Notes: generated by a model from the sequence alone, not told the origin. Counted from the stretch's first letter, positions 34,659 to 45,654 are shown. The stretch is 64,000 nt of DNA from Adiantum capillus-veneris (GCA_014529385.2 CM043942.1:18861991-18925990); one strand, 5' to 3'. Translations and numbers: made by a program.

Positions 34659-35546
34659 ACTCATGAGAAAACTTTGTCACTTTCTTTGAAAACCCGATCA
34701 GATCTTTTTAAGTCGACGTACTTCTTTTGTCGATCTTGAGCCACTTGAATATCCGTTCGAATAGCTTTGGTTTGAGCTTGCATTTCTTCAAGCATTTTCT
34801 TTGAGGCTTCTACCCTTATAGTGGGGTCAGAAAAGTAAAGAGGTGATAAACATTCTTGACCATAAAGAGCATTAAAAGGTGTCATTCCAGTACTTCTATG
34901 AGTAGAGGAATTGTATGCATACTCTACCAAGGGTAGGTATTGAATCCACTTGCGAGGTTCTCTAGTGCAGTAGGCTCTGAAGATGTCTTCAATTACTTGA
35001 TTAACTCTTTCAGTTTGGAGATGATAAGCAGTACTAAAACATAATTGGGTTCCAATAGCTTGAAACAATGATACCCAAAACTTTGAAGTAAACTTGGCAT
35101 CACGATCACTCACAATCCTCTTGGGTAAACCATGAATTCTGAAAACCTCCTTCACTAACAGACGAGCAATATCTGAAGATGTAAAGGTTTTCTTGACTGG
35201 GATTAAGTGAGCCACTTTAGTAAGCAAGTCGACTATGACCATGATTGAATCATAGCCAGCTTGAACAGAAGGAAACCCGGTGATAAAGTCCATGCTAATA
35301 CATTCCCATTTCATTTGGGGAATATCTAAAGGATGCAATTTACCTGGCATCTTTAGTCTCTCTGCCTTAATCCTTTAACAAGACAAACACTGCTTGACAT
35401 AGCGAAGGACATCACCCTTCATACCTTGCCAATAGTAACTTCTGCGAATTGCATTGATGGTTTTTTCATAACCTGGATGTCCTGAAGTTGGGCCATCATG
35501 TGCTTCATATAGGATAGCATTCCTTAGGGTAGAATCCTTAGGTATG
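34659..35546 (-). pseudogene. chromovirus integrase core
   Basis: The N-terminal zinc part (EAHDGPTSGHPG, CLSC) is in frame but followed by a stop near 35378. The core is open 35350-34661 with SMDFITGFP, VSDRDAKFTS and STAYHLQTERVNQ. In this last box the usual D-G-Q residues between QT and TERVN are missing, while the catalytic Glu is kept. This copy is therefore probably inactive. Confidence 0.9.
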
Positions 35547-35551
35547 CATAA

Positions 35552-36448
35552 TCAATTCTTATAGTAAATTTTCCCATCTTCTAAGGAGTAATGTAGAGGT
35601 TTAGGCTGATTTGATGATACCCTCTCTTCACGTAGGATACTAGCAAGCATCTGGTAATCTGCATCTCTGACAGCAACATCCGAGACCTTGTCTAAAATAG
35701 GGTTGTTAGCCATGGAAATTGCCCCCAGAAAAGCTTTATGGCTTAGGGCATCTGCCACAACATTATCCTTACCTGGTCTAAATTTAATATCAAAATCATA
35801 TTCGTGCATGAGCTCTATCCATCTCCTTTGTCTCATGTTAAGGTTATGGGTAAAAATCCACTTAAGGCTCTTGTGATCTATTACCAATTGGAATTTGCGT
35901 CCCAATAGATAATGTCTCCATATCTTGAGAGCGTGAATAACTGCTAGCAATTCTAAATCATGTGTAGCATAATTCACTTCATGAATCCTAAGCTTCCGAG
36001 AAGTATAAGCTACAGGCCTTCCTTCTTGAGTAAGGACTCCTCCTAATGCAAGGTTACTAGCATCTGTGATCACCTCGAATTCTTGGGTGAAATCTGGAAG
36101 TTTTAATAGAGGTTTTGAAGCAAGATACTCCTTAATTTGTTTGAAGCAAGATTCATGTTTTTCTTCCCAAAGTATCGTAGCTCCTTTCTTTAGCAAGTCG
36201 GTTAGTGGTGTAGATTTAAGAGCATAGTCCTTTACAAAGATTCTGTACCATCCTGTGATACCTAAGAACCCTCTGACTTTGGTTTGTGAAGTGGGTTGAG
36301 GCCATTCCACAAAATCTTTGACTTTGTCAGGGTCAACAGAGACTCCTTCAGGTGAAATGATAAACCCTAAGTAACAAACCTTAGGGATAAAGAAGGTACA
36401 TTTGCTTTTCTTTGCATACAGCTTATTTTGGCGTAAAAGCTCTAACAC
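35552..36448 (-). pseudogene. chromovirus RT end and RNase H
   Basis: Reads KKSKCTFFIPKVCYLGFIIS and FLGITGWYRIFV (RT thumb/connection), then RNase H: FEVITDASNLALGGVLTQ, YATHDLELLAVIHAL, LVIDHKSLKWI, RPGKDNVVADALSHKA. An in-frame stop at about 36470 (YSKSEE-stop) separates it from the RT catalytic part upstream. Confidence 0.9.
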
Positions 36449-36469
36449 TTTCCTAACATGTCTTTCATG

Positions 36470-37255
36470 CTATTCCTCTGATTTTGAATAAATTAAGATA
36501 TCGTCAAAGAATACTAGGACAAAATCGTCCAAGAATTCTCTAAAGATATCGTGCATCAGACGATTGAAAGTTGCAGGAGCATTCGTAAGTCCGAAAGCCA
36601 TCACTGTAAATTTGTAATGACCATAACGAGTGTTGAAAGCTGTTTTGGAGATATCAGCCTCCTGGATTCGAATTTGATGATAGCCAGATCGAAGATCAAT
36701 CTTCGTGAATATTTTGGCTCCATGTAATCTGTCCAGCATCTCATCAATACGAGGAATTGGATATTTATTCTTGATGGTAACCTGATTTAAGCCCCTATAA
36801 TCTATGCAAAGTCGAAGAGAGCCATCCTTTTTCTTTTGGAAGAGAACAGGTGCACCCCATGGAGATGTACTAGGTCGGATAAACCCTTGCTCAATCAATT
36901 GCTTGAGCTGCTCCTTGAGTTCTATAGCCTCTGGAAGTGACATCTTGTACGACGCTCTTGAGACTGGTTCACTACCTGGAAAAATTTTGATTTCATGGTC
37001 TACCTCCCTAGGTGGTGGTAGTTCAGAAAGTTCAGCGGGGAAAACATCCGAAAATTCTTCTAGCCACATTGGTTCAGGGCTGGAAGAAGATTTTTCTACT
37101 TTGTTTAGCTTGACTACAAAAAAAATTTGACCCTTGAATAACCCTTTCAAAAGACGATTAGCTTTGACCAAGTAAGCTTTTGGTCGTCCATTCTGGCCTT
37201 GAATAGTGACTTCTTGACCTTGGTTGTCCACAAAAGTAACACTTCTTGGGCACAA
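36470..37255 (-). pseudogene. chromovirus reverse transcriptase
   Basis: Clear [69 protein letters not shown] and the catalytic [10 protein letters not shown] box, a form common in plant gypsy elements. It is preceded by a frameshift near 37255 from the protease C-terminal part. It ends at a stop after YSKSEE. Confidence 0.92.
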
Positions 37256-37259
37256 TGGA

Positions 37260-37671
37260 TATTGGCGTTATGACTGGCTAACCAATCCATTCCAAGAATT
37301 CTGTCATAGATTCCTATGGGTAAGGTTCGAAAAGTAGCAGAAGTAGAGTATTCTCCCAACTTGAAATCTATTTTTCCCACAGTGTACTAAGATAACACCT
37401 CCTTTCCATTGGCTAATTCAACTCTCATCTTTCTTGCAAGGTGTTGATTAAGTCCTAACCTCCTTAAACATTTAGGTGACAAGAAAGAATGAGTACTACC
37501 ACAATCAATAAGGAGCTCAAATTTTTCACCTTGGTGATTTGCAGGTGTTTGAATGACAGCATATTGTTGTCTTGCTCTTGGGTTATAAATTGCAACATGT
37601 AGAGTTGCTCTTTCCTCTTGTTCTTCTCCCAATGTTGGTTCTCCTATGATAGCATTGACTCTGGTAGCCAT
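37260..37671 (-). pseudogene. chromovirus aspartic protease
   Basis: The active-site box reads LLIDCGSTHSFLSP, with Cys in place of the usual Ser (DSGATHSF). The partner segment is [21 protein letters not shown] stop at 37387 separates the two parts without a frame change. The listed start 37671 is internal to the polyprotein. Confidence 0.87.
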
Positions 37672-38510
37672 TCTGTGCCCTCGACCTCGTCCTCCATTTC
37701 TTCCTCCACGATTTATTATTTGGCCTCGTCCTCTAGCTCGATTAGGTGTATTTGTCGCGAAGACTCGCCTAGGACATACATTCCTGAAATGTCCTAGCTC
37801 GTTGCATTCATAGCATCTAAGATCTGCATTTTGAGCTCCATTTGCTGAAGCTGCAACTATTGGAGGAGTTTGGTGAACTGGGTGAACTTACCTTTGGTTC
37901 CACATCATAGGGCGTCCTCTCCTTCCAGCATTCCTTATATTTCCATTTCGCACCCTTTGAGAGTTTGACATCTCTTTAGCTAAGGGTTTAGCTCTTAAAA
38001 GAGCATCTTGCAAATTTACAGGCCTCATGGCTTCTAGACGAGTATTAAAGGAGCATTTAGCCCTTGGCAAAAACGGGCTACTTGTTGATCTGCGGTCATT
38101 TGCGGAGCATAGTGCCTAAGAGTTACAAATTTGGAGTAGTATTCTTCCACTGTAAGATGAAACTGACGTAAGTTGAAGAATTCATTCATCTTAAGGGATT
38201 CGTGTGCAGGTGGAAGATAACGTCCTTTGACAGCATACTTAATATCTTCCCAAGTTTGAGTGTTTTGAGCTACTTGATTATCTTTGCAGTGTTGTTTCCA
38301 CCAAAGCTTGGCATCCCCCGTGAGACGAAACATAGCCAACATTGCTTGGTTATCGGGAGTAGTACCAGCAGAAGCAGAAAAATAATCCTCCATCTCTTCG
38401 AGCCACACTTCTGCATCGTGCTCAACTAGGGCTCCTTCCCCTTTGAAAGAGGGAAGTTTAGCTTGCTTGAGAAGTAGGTTTTTCTCTTGAAGAGATGTGT
38501 ACACCGCACT
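37672..38510 (-). pseudogene. chromovirus Gag, main exon
   Basis: Retrotransposon gag domain (AEVWLEEMEDYFSASA, AKLWWKQHCKDN, WEDIKYAVKGRYLPP, LNEFF-type box, YAPQMTADQQVARFCQGL), a frameshift near 38050, a basic Arg/Gly-rich region and a zinc knuckle CYECNELGHFRNVC. The open frame upstream begins without ATG: it reaches an AG at 38511-38512 that looks like a splice acceptor (ATTGCACAG). Joined in phase 0 to the LTR exon at 40991-40869 it gains an ATG start. Confidence 0.85.
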
Positions 38511-38686
38511 CTGTGCAATATAGATTAAGTGAAACTTTATTGGATACTCTAACTTTAATCCACTTTAGGGCAAGACTTGACCAGACAATAATACAAACAA
38601 AAGATAATATTAATCCAAACTTTATTTATATACACATTATTTGCTACCAAGGTTGGTAGTCTTTAAGTACAAGGATTGTAATGTCT

Positions 38687-39021
38687 CTATATTTTGAGTT
38701 TAGTGACTACAAAAGGATAGGCTAAAGGATCACAATAATAAGTTTCTGTTGACCCTTGAAAGCTACGAGATACACATATGGGTCGAATCCTACCACCATG
38801 GATAACTTTTGTAACTTGGTTATAGACCCATTGAGTCTGAGATATCTTTTCTCCTCCCAAGGTAATGGTAGCATCCGGATTCTTAACACCAATGAAAAGA
38901 TAAACTTCGATGACTTTTAACTCCTCTGCCCATCGAAGTTTCTTAAGGTTGGTATCCATGCACCATATCTTGTCAGCATCGATGGTATAGATTCCTCCAG
39001 ATGGACTCCAGTTGATGCCCC
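38687..39021 (-). other. open frame in the leader, unknown
   Basis: Minus-strand frame read from the inverted-repeat element down to 38687, with GGINWSPSGGIYTIDADKIW and then ATG 38959 and 90 codons (VEVYLFIGVKNPDATITLGG-like segment). It lies between primer site and gag, where plant chromoviruses normally have no gene. On the other side of the palindrome (39474 up to about 39540) the same frame appears to continue. It may be a captured host fragment. It would lie in the proposed gag intron. Confidence 0.35.
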
Positions 39022-39473
39022 CATTAGGGAAAATTTGGACTCACAAAGGGGCCTTATAAGGAGTTTGACTTCCTCTCTCATGTCCAAAACGGGCGTGCGG
39101 TAAATTTTTTGTAAATCAACTCTAAACTTGGCGGAGATTTCACAGTTAGAATCTACTCTTCAAGCTCTTTCTATTGATATATAGCACGCCATGAAATTCC
39201 TCATATTTTGAAAGATTTTTTTTTTAATTCTCTTGTGATGTGACAACTCTGTCTAGAATCTAGAGAATAAAAAATAGAATCTTTTAAAATATGAGGAATC
39301 TCGTGGCGTGCTATATATCAATAGAAAGAGCTTGAAGAGTAGATTATAACTGCCAAATCTCCGCCAAGTTTAGAGTTGATTTGTAAAAATTTTACCGCAC
39401 GCCCGTTTTGGACATGAGAGAGGAAGTCAAACTCTTTATAAGGCCCCTTTGTGAGTCCAAGTTTTCCCTAATG
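39022..39473. mobile_element. MITE 3: near-perfect 450-bp palindrome
   Basis: Two arms of about 200 bp, CATTAGGGAAAA...CTATTGATATATAGCACGCCA and its near-exact complement, around a short centre near 39245. The arms share GGTAAATTTTTT, the CTTGGCGGAG stretch and CTATTGATATATA with MITE 1 and MITE 2, so this looks like a head-to-head dimer of the same family. Flanking bases do not give a clean 4-bp duplication; AT/AT is possible. The transcript would fold into a long hairpin. Confidence 0.88.
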
Positions 39474-39761
39474 ATCCTCTATGCACCCTTGGGATAGGTG
39501 GTGCAAACACCCTATCCAAAATCATCATCACCCTTTTTTGAAACTGATAATTTTGTGATTGGCATACATTTTCAAACATGATGGTGAACACCTGGAATTT
39601 CTAGTAGGCTGAATGAACATTTTCCTGTACCAGGAAAGTTCAATCTTCAATACCATATAAAAACTCTAAAACAATTTTTCTAGGTTCTTCTATTATTTAA
39701 AACATTCTCATCCTTCAATATCCAAACATCAATCTAAAAATCTCCCCAAGCTTTAACCTAG

Positions 39762-39773
39762 GCTCTGATACCA
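39762..39773 (-). other. primer binding site, tRNA-iMet type
   Basis: Plus-strand GCTCTGATACCA, so TGGTATCAGAGC on the element strand, one base inside the LTR end at 39775. Confidence 0.92.
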
Positions 39774-40868
39774 GTGTGAGGTCCCTGCCCCTTTTTGAGA
39801 GGAGCGGAGTACCTTTGATAGGTCTCCCTCCAATCCTGAAAAAGAAAAACCAACGGACATTCCCTTAGCTACTACGTAGCCACGGGCATGAACCGTTAGA
39901 GAAGGATTGGTCCTATCTCGCTATGGCGGAGCGTGACCACCATAACCCTATCTAAAAACTATCTATAATCAGTTATACCTAAAAGTATAAATCTTAGAGT
40001 GACCAACCTGTGCGCTTTTTTCCCCATGTTTCAAAAGCACAGCCGCCAAGGTTTGTCTCTTTTAAGATTTATGACTTTTAAAAAAAAACAATTTCTAGCG
40101 TTGGAAAGTTACCCGAACTCATCGGGTCCACCCGTCCATAGAAGGATACCGTCGAGGTATCATTCTCCCACTTTCCACACCACACTCACCCTTCTTTTGT
40201 TATCTAATTACTACCACAATGTTTTAACATACATGTTCCTTCACTTTATTTATGATACTGGTTCGTTAAAACAGCCCTTCAAACAGTATTACAAACAATA
40301 GTCAAACAAGAAGTCGTCCAACTTAATACCAACAACCCTTGGATTAGGTTCACTCAAGAATCTCTACTGGCGCTATTATGTCCGATCGGTATATACATTA
40401 TTTATAAAAACCCTTGTCCTCATGAGCGTCCCATACCACTCAACAAGTACTCGTTGTGCTAATCTAGACGTACTCACGCCACAGCAACAACGGTGCCAAT
40501 CTGGGCGTCATCCTCACGCCACGACAAAACAAAACTGTAGTATCCAGCTGGGCTAATCTGGGTGTACTCCCACCACAGCATCAGCGGTGCCATCCTGGGC
40601 GTCATCTCACGCCTCGGCAACTGCCACATAATACCAGTGCTAATAAGTAGAGAGACTTGAGAGAAACCATACCGAAGGTTTTGGACAAACAGTTTTTCCT
40701 ATAGCAACCAGTTTAACCAGACATTTTTTCCTACTTGTCAAACATATGTCGAATTTCTTGGGGTTAAGCCCCTTGGTTTCGGTCCGTGTTTTCTTTTCAT
40801 AAGGTAAATAATATATTCCTATGGTCTCGCATATGCAATGATGCATAACTTGAAACTGCAATACTAAC

Positions 40869-40991
40869 CTGTATTATAGCTCCGATTGGTCCGATTGGTG
40901 GGGACATAGCATGTTCCGCAAGAGTTCCACCATTACTTTTACCAGCTTCATGATCATTAGCGCCTTGGGTTCGAGCACGCTTTGGAGCCAT
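40869..40991 (-). CDS. candidate first coding exon of gag inside the LTR
   Basis: ATG 40991 opens 41 codons beginning MAPKRARTQGANDHEAGKSN and ending at ACAG|GTTAGTAT (donor at 40868). The same ORF and donor are present in the other LTR (from 32553), with only three residue changes. Joining 40869 to 38510 keeps phase 0 and leads directly into the Gag frame (SAVYTSLQEK). A basic Met-led start of this kind is usual for plant gag proteins. The proposed intron of about 2.36 kb removes the LTR end, primer site, leader and MITE 3. This is a prediction from sequence only. Confidence 0.5.
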
Positions 40992-41441
40992 TTTTTTGTA
41001 TTACACTTATGTTATACACTTAGAACTTTAAATTGATCAATTTTCCTAGTAATCTCCTTGTTTCCAAAGAGAGTTTGTAATTTGAACCCTCGCCAACTCG
41101 GATTCACACTTAATGTTGTTTTTCTACATCTAATTTCTATACATCAAATATTTGTTAATCTTAATTAATCAAAAATTAAGTGTGTAAACTACGAGTGAAA
41201 GTTTAGGACTGCATTACTTTTATGCATGGCATTTCTGATCCAATTCTAACTTCCATTTCTATACTTCAACTAAATCAAGTTTTGGTATTATTCAAAATTC
41301 TACTTAATGGAATTGACAATAAAATTGGTGAATGAGAATTTCATCATGTATAATAAGAATATGATGATTTCTCTTATGTATTAACTTTCAATTAACTATG
41401 CATAAGTTAATAGTGAAGATGTACGAACTAGAGAGAGTAGG

Positions 41442-41892
41442 TATACTTAGAAAGATTAGAGTAAGAGAAAACATACACACACAAGTTAATTGAATCTTAC
41501 TAATCTATTAGAGAGATTAGAGTAAAAGATAGCACACATACACACATATCCTTCTTAAAACTAATTGAATCTTACTAATCTATTAGAGAAATTAGAGTAA
41601 GAGATAGCACACACACACACACATAGCTAATTGAATCTTACTAATCTATTAGAGAGATTAGAGTAAGAGATAGCACACACACATACATATCCTTCTTTAA
41701 GTTAATTGAATCTTACTAATCTATTATAGAAATTAGAGTAAGAGATAGCACACACACACACATATCCTTCTTTAAGTTAATTGAATCTTACTAATCTATT
41801 AGAGAGATTAGAGTAAGAGATAGCACACACACGCACATGGATAATTGAATCTTACTAATCTCTTAGAGAGATTAGAGTAAGAGATAGGACAA
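41442..41892 (-). repeat. tandem repeats within 5' LTR
   Basis: About six units like those at 33010-33480, with different CA-run lengths and unit order, so the arrays have changed since the element inserted. Confidence 0.9.
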
Positions 41893-42706
41893 ATACATCA
41901 TTCTTAGAGTTAATTGAATGCTTAATTAATACACACTTTATTAGTCCACTAGAGTTTTTGCTCTCTTAGTGGTTTGTGGACGCCTTCTCTCTAAGAGAAG
42001 TAGCAGCACTCCGTGAGCGCTATACAGGCAATCTCTATGTCTAAAGTGTGAGCATGGATGCTTTATTTATAGCAGAAAAGAAAACGTCCAACTTTTTTTT
42101 TCAAAAAAAAAAAATTCTTTTTTATTATTTTTTAAAAAAATATTTTTAAAATTTTTATTTTTATTTTTCCAAAAATCATACCCGCGTTTTTGGTACCCAT
42201 GTGGTACCCATCAGCTTGACCACTTTGTCATTATCATCAAAAGATAAGGCCACACAGCCCCCCCTCATTAAGATTAGTCAAGACTAGCCTCTCCTTTTCA
42301 TGTGACAGTGTGTCCCACTTTCTCCCCTCCTATGTGAGTTCAGGTGAGTCCATGTGCCTTCATTTGTCATCCCTGTGTATTCTTTTGTCTTTATAATTAT
42401 TTTATTTATTTTGTTAATGATAATTTACTTTATATTTTGAAGTTAAACTTTACAGTCTTATATTAACTTTACAGTAGTAAAAGAATATTCTACAATCAGT
42501 AAATAAGTCTTGCAATAAGTTAATTAGTGATTCATATAGCTAAACATGTCAGAATTTTGTAGTGTAAATTTCAAATTCTAGGTTTTCTTAGCCTACGATT
42601 CATAATTTGAACTCGAATATCTTAAATAATGAGTGATGGTTAAAAAAAATTCAAATGCGTAATAGAACTTGTGTGAAATTCGAAAGTAGAGACCTTACAA
42701 GAACTA

Positions 42707-42710
<4 letters not shown>

Positions 42711-42779
<69 letters not shown>
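42711..42779. repeat. (TC)n microsatellite
   Basis: About 34 uninterrupted TC units next to the chromodomain element, followed by a degenerate CT-rich tail to about 42836. Confidence 0.97.
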
Positions 42780-42780
<1 letters not shown>

Positions 42781-42839
42781 ACCGACCTCCTCACTCTCTT
42801 CTCCCTCTCTCCCTCTCTCTGTCTCTCTCTCTCTTCCCC

Positions 42840-44052
42840 CCATGGATTGCAAGTCATGGCGCCAACATGGCTCGGCAACGTTGTCGTGCTGTGACACGTA
42901 CATAGTGGGAACGCATGCTACAAGATCTATCTTGTATTTTTTTAGATACATAATTATATTTCCTATAGTGTACATATGCATATTTAAGTATAATAATAAG
43001 CCTTCTATCTCATCCTATTATTTTTCTCAAGGGTAACATATCCTTACTTTACCATCAGAAAATACTATGGGAAAAGCATCAATAGCTCCGCCTCTTTAAC
43101 TTGGGGCAAAAAGAATTGATTCTTTTTTTCTACTATTTCATTATCATCTCACACCCTAGCTAGATCCTATATCTAGGGTAAACTCCAATATATATATATT
43201 CTATGTATTTTTTATACTTTTCTTATATTTCTTTTTAAATAGATACTAGGAGAGAATCAAATCCTAGTGGGACACTAGGTGGCATGATTTCAAAGATACA
43301 CTTATTTTAATGCATTATTGCAAGCATGATTACAAAACTTTGTCAAGGAGCAATGTCATGCTTTCATATGGCATGAGGTGTCCTTTGGAATTAAATGAAA
43401 GTTTAGGCTAAGGAGACCACATGAAGACTTTTGCTGTCATAAATGGACCCTATTTTGATGATTTTTTTACACAAGGTTCAAATCCGAATTGGAAAACGAT
43501 TTTAAAATGAAAATCGTAGCTAATGAGCTGAGGTTTTTGCCCATATTTTTACTTTTTTATTTGGAGCCACGGTTGAGGAGATATGATCAAAATAATGGAC
43601 CCCAATATGCCCACATCATGCAGGGGCAGCTCATTTCCAACTTTTCCAATTCCTGTTCACACTGGCTCCTCTCTTCTTGTGTAAACCCTTGGGGGTTCCC
43701 TTCACCTATAAAAGGGGACCTCTTCTTCCTTGGAAGAAACTCAAGCATTCAAGCCATTGATGAGAGGAATTCTTGAGGGAGTGAGTAGTAATGCCTAATT
43801 GTACTTAGCCATTAACATAAGCCCAAGCCTACACTTTCTCCTAGAGGGAGACTAGCCATTCTTGCAACAAGCTAACCTTGGAAGATCAACTCTAATCAAA
43901 GAAGGTCTTGCACTTGGTGTATCAATCAAAGTGGAATTATCCACTCTTCTTCTCTCTCCCATCAATAATGGTGCCGAAGGGTTTCAAGTAAGATGTGTTC
44001 TACATTGATGTTTCCTTGATTTCTTGTTGTTTTCATTTTCATCTCTAATCCA

Positions 44053-44056
<4 letters not shown>
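42840..44056 (+). promoter_or_regulatory. AT-rich DNA with one TATA box; no clear gene
   Basis: No coding frame I can support. TATAAAAG at 43707-43714 lies in CACCTATAAAAGGGGACC, a strong promoter-like context. About 255 bp downstream an ATG (43970) starts seven codons that run into a donor-like CAAGTAAGAT, and an acceptor-like TTGCTACAG occurs at about 44180. This may be a relic LTR or a host 5' end, but I cannot name a product. Confidence 0.25.

Positions 44057-44101
<45 letters not shown>
44057..44101. repeat. (AT)n microsatellite
   Basis: About 22 AT units. Confidence 0.95.
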
Positions 44102-44104
<3 letters not shown>

Positions 44105-44292
44105 CTAATCCCATCTCCTTAACCAAACCTATCTCTCTCATTCTTAGTAATTCATCCTCTCTAGGTTCTCTTGCTACAGGTACATCTCTCCCCGCAGTAC
44201 CCTTATTGCCTACGGGCAAGCATAGGGCTTGGGAGGGAAACTTCTCATCTCTTCACTTCTCTCATATCTACATTTCTCACATACTATCCTAG

Positions 44293-44511
44293 ATGAATAA
44301 CCCACATGATGATCATTTCTATTGCTTTCACTCTGTACGATCTATTAGAATTAGCGTATGGATTAGCCTTAAAATACACTTTCAACAACGTATAGTGTTT
44401 CTCTTCGGCCCTGAAAGGCTCAATGAAATACTTCTATCACCGGATCCCATCATACTACCTCTCATAGACTATAATTTTTCTTTTGATGTAAGCGTAGTTA
44501 TCTTGCTATGA
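44293..44511 (+). CDS. small ORF A, unknown, related to next ORF
   Basis: 72 codons. Its second half (FGPERLNEI, PIILPLIDYNFSFDV) resembles the same part of the following ORF (FGQPRLNAI, PFILPMIRYDHSLDV), and both stop at the equivalent place. Its stop overlaps the next ATG by ATGA. I do not recognise the protein. It could be part of a larger repeat protein broken up by decay. Confidence 0.3.
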   Translation: MNNPHDDHFYCFHSVRSIRISVWISLKIHFQQRIVFLFGPERLNEILLSPDPIILPLIDYNFSFDVSVVILL

Positions 44512-44720
44512 ACCAAGAGGATTTGTACACACAATTAATCCCAATCACTAGACAAAATATATATATTATGGTAAGCACAAAACTACAATTCCAAAGAACA
44601 ATTCATAGCCTATTTGGTCAGCCAAGATTGAATGCCATTAACTCATCCATTAACCCTTTCATATTACCCATGATACGATATGACCATAGCCTTGATGTTT
44701 TCATCTTCGTATTGTTTTGA
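44508..44720 (+). CDS. small ORF B, unknown, related to ORF A
   Basis: 70 codons, second member of the pair. DNA identity to ORF A is low but residue changes are mostly conservative (I/L, I/M, N/D), which hints at an old duplication in coding sequence. There is no signal peptide or known motif. Confidence 0.3.
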   Translation: MNQEDLYTQLIPITRQNIYIMVSTKLQFQRTIHSLFGQPRLNAINSSINPFILPMIRYDHSLDVFIFVLF

Positions 44721-45372
44721 CATTCTCTTTTGCGTTCTTTCTTTGTGTGTGTGAATGCAAGAGAGAAAGAGTGAGTCTTCTTTGATTGCACTTCTTTCCA
44801 AACCCTAGTCTTCATGGCATCTATGGTTTAACTCCTTCATATAGTTTTTGTTGAGTTCTCTCACAAACTCTCACAGCCATAAGCCCGGTGCTTTCTTGGC
44901 AAGACCGCAAATTTCTCGACAACGTAGACCATCGCAGATTGCGTGGCAGTTCACGTGGTTGGCTACGTGGATTGAGGGATGCTAGCAGTCCATGTGAGTG
45001 CCTACCAATTGGGACTCCCCTCCCCTGAACAGTTCTTGGCTCCTCCCTCCCTTTAACCACACGTCCCCCTCACCCCTTTTCCTATAAAAGGGGTACCCTC
45101 TTGCCATTTATTTTTTCTCACTTTTACTCTCCACCTTTCTCCTAAAATCCATAAGTGTTAGTGAACTCCCTAATAGCTTCTCTTTTTCATTCCACTGCCC
45201 TCCCCTTCTTCCTTTTTCATTACCTTTGCTCTCTTTTTTCTCCACTCTCTTTTCTCTCAGAATTCCCCCTTTCCATTTCTTTTTTCTTAGTTTCACTCTC
45301 CACCTTTCTCCTCAAAGCCATAAGCTTCCTCCTTCTATATTTTTCTCCCTCACTCAACTTTTTGGCACTCCT
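44721..45372 (+). promoter_or_regulatory. pyrimidine-rich region with a TATA box
   Basis: TATAAAAG at 45083-45090 in CCTATAAAAGGGGTACC, similar to the site at 43707. A phrase TTTCACTCTCCACCTTTCTC recurs about 170 bp apart (near 45120 and 45290), so there is a short diverged duplication. No gene is recognised. The intact copia element is inserted at 45372. Confidence 0.35.
45368..45372 (+). repeat. target site duplication CTCCT, left
   Basis: CTCCT is repeated at 50561-50565 after the 3' LTR. Confidence 0.95.
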
Positions 45373-45652
45373 TGTAGACATGTAGTAGTGTTAGTGTGTA
45401 TACGCGCTTCACCAGGGGCACTTTTCTCCCACTGGGTTTTTCCCCCTGGACATCTGGTGTGAAAGGACACCTTATCTCTTAGGGTTTCATATAAGCTTTG
45501 TAGCTCTGAGTTTGTACACAATTATTATTCCAATACAGAGAGAGAGAGACTACAGAGATCTCGTACACAAGCTCTGTGTCTTCTCCTTCTCCATCTTCTT
45601 CCTACTCTGAGTTGCTGTCTTCCTTCTGTTTCCTGTTTCATCATCTTCAACA
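45373..45652 (+). repeat. 5' LTR of intact copia
   Basis: TGTAGACATG to TTCAACA. TATA-like TATAAG at 45490-45495, followed by a GA run and pyrimidine-rich leader. Confidence 0.97.
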
Positions 45653-45654
45653 AT

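Larger units (their letters stand above)
31343..42699 (-). mobile_element. Ty3/gypsy chromodomain element with 2.9-kb LTRs
   Basis: On the minus strand: 5' LTR 39775-42699, primer site, leader, gag, protease, RT, RNase H, integrase, chromodomain, 3' LTR 31343-34235. RT before integrase plus a C-terminal chromodomain places it among plant chromoviruses. Flanks are AGAAT (31338-31342) and AGAAC (42700-42704), a 5-bp target duplication with one mismatch. The first base pair of the left LTR end has also changed (TA for TG). LTRs make up half the element. Coding parts contain several stops and frameshifts. Confidence 0.93.
39775..42699 (-). repeat. 5' LTR of chromodomain element
   Basis: 2,925 bp, minus strand TGTAAGGTCTC to CCTCACA. 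TATA box CTATAAATAAAG (42072-42061), then a repeat array, then the small ORF from 40991. Compared with the other LTR it has a longer A/T run near 42100-42170. Confidence 0.93.

Noticed and set aside
43962-44219. Minus-strand frame with an Ile-Tyr repeat
   Set aside because: Product of the (AT)n microsatellite at 44057-44101.
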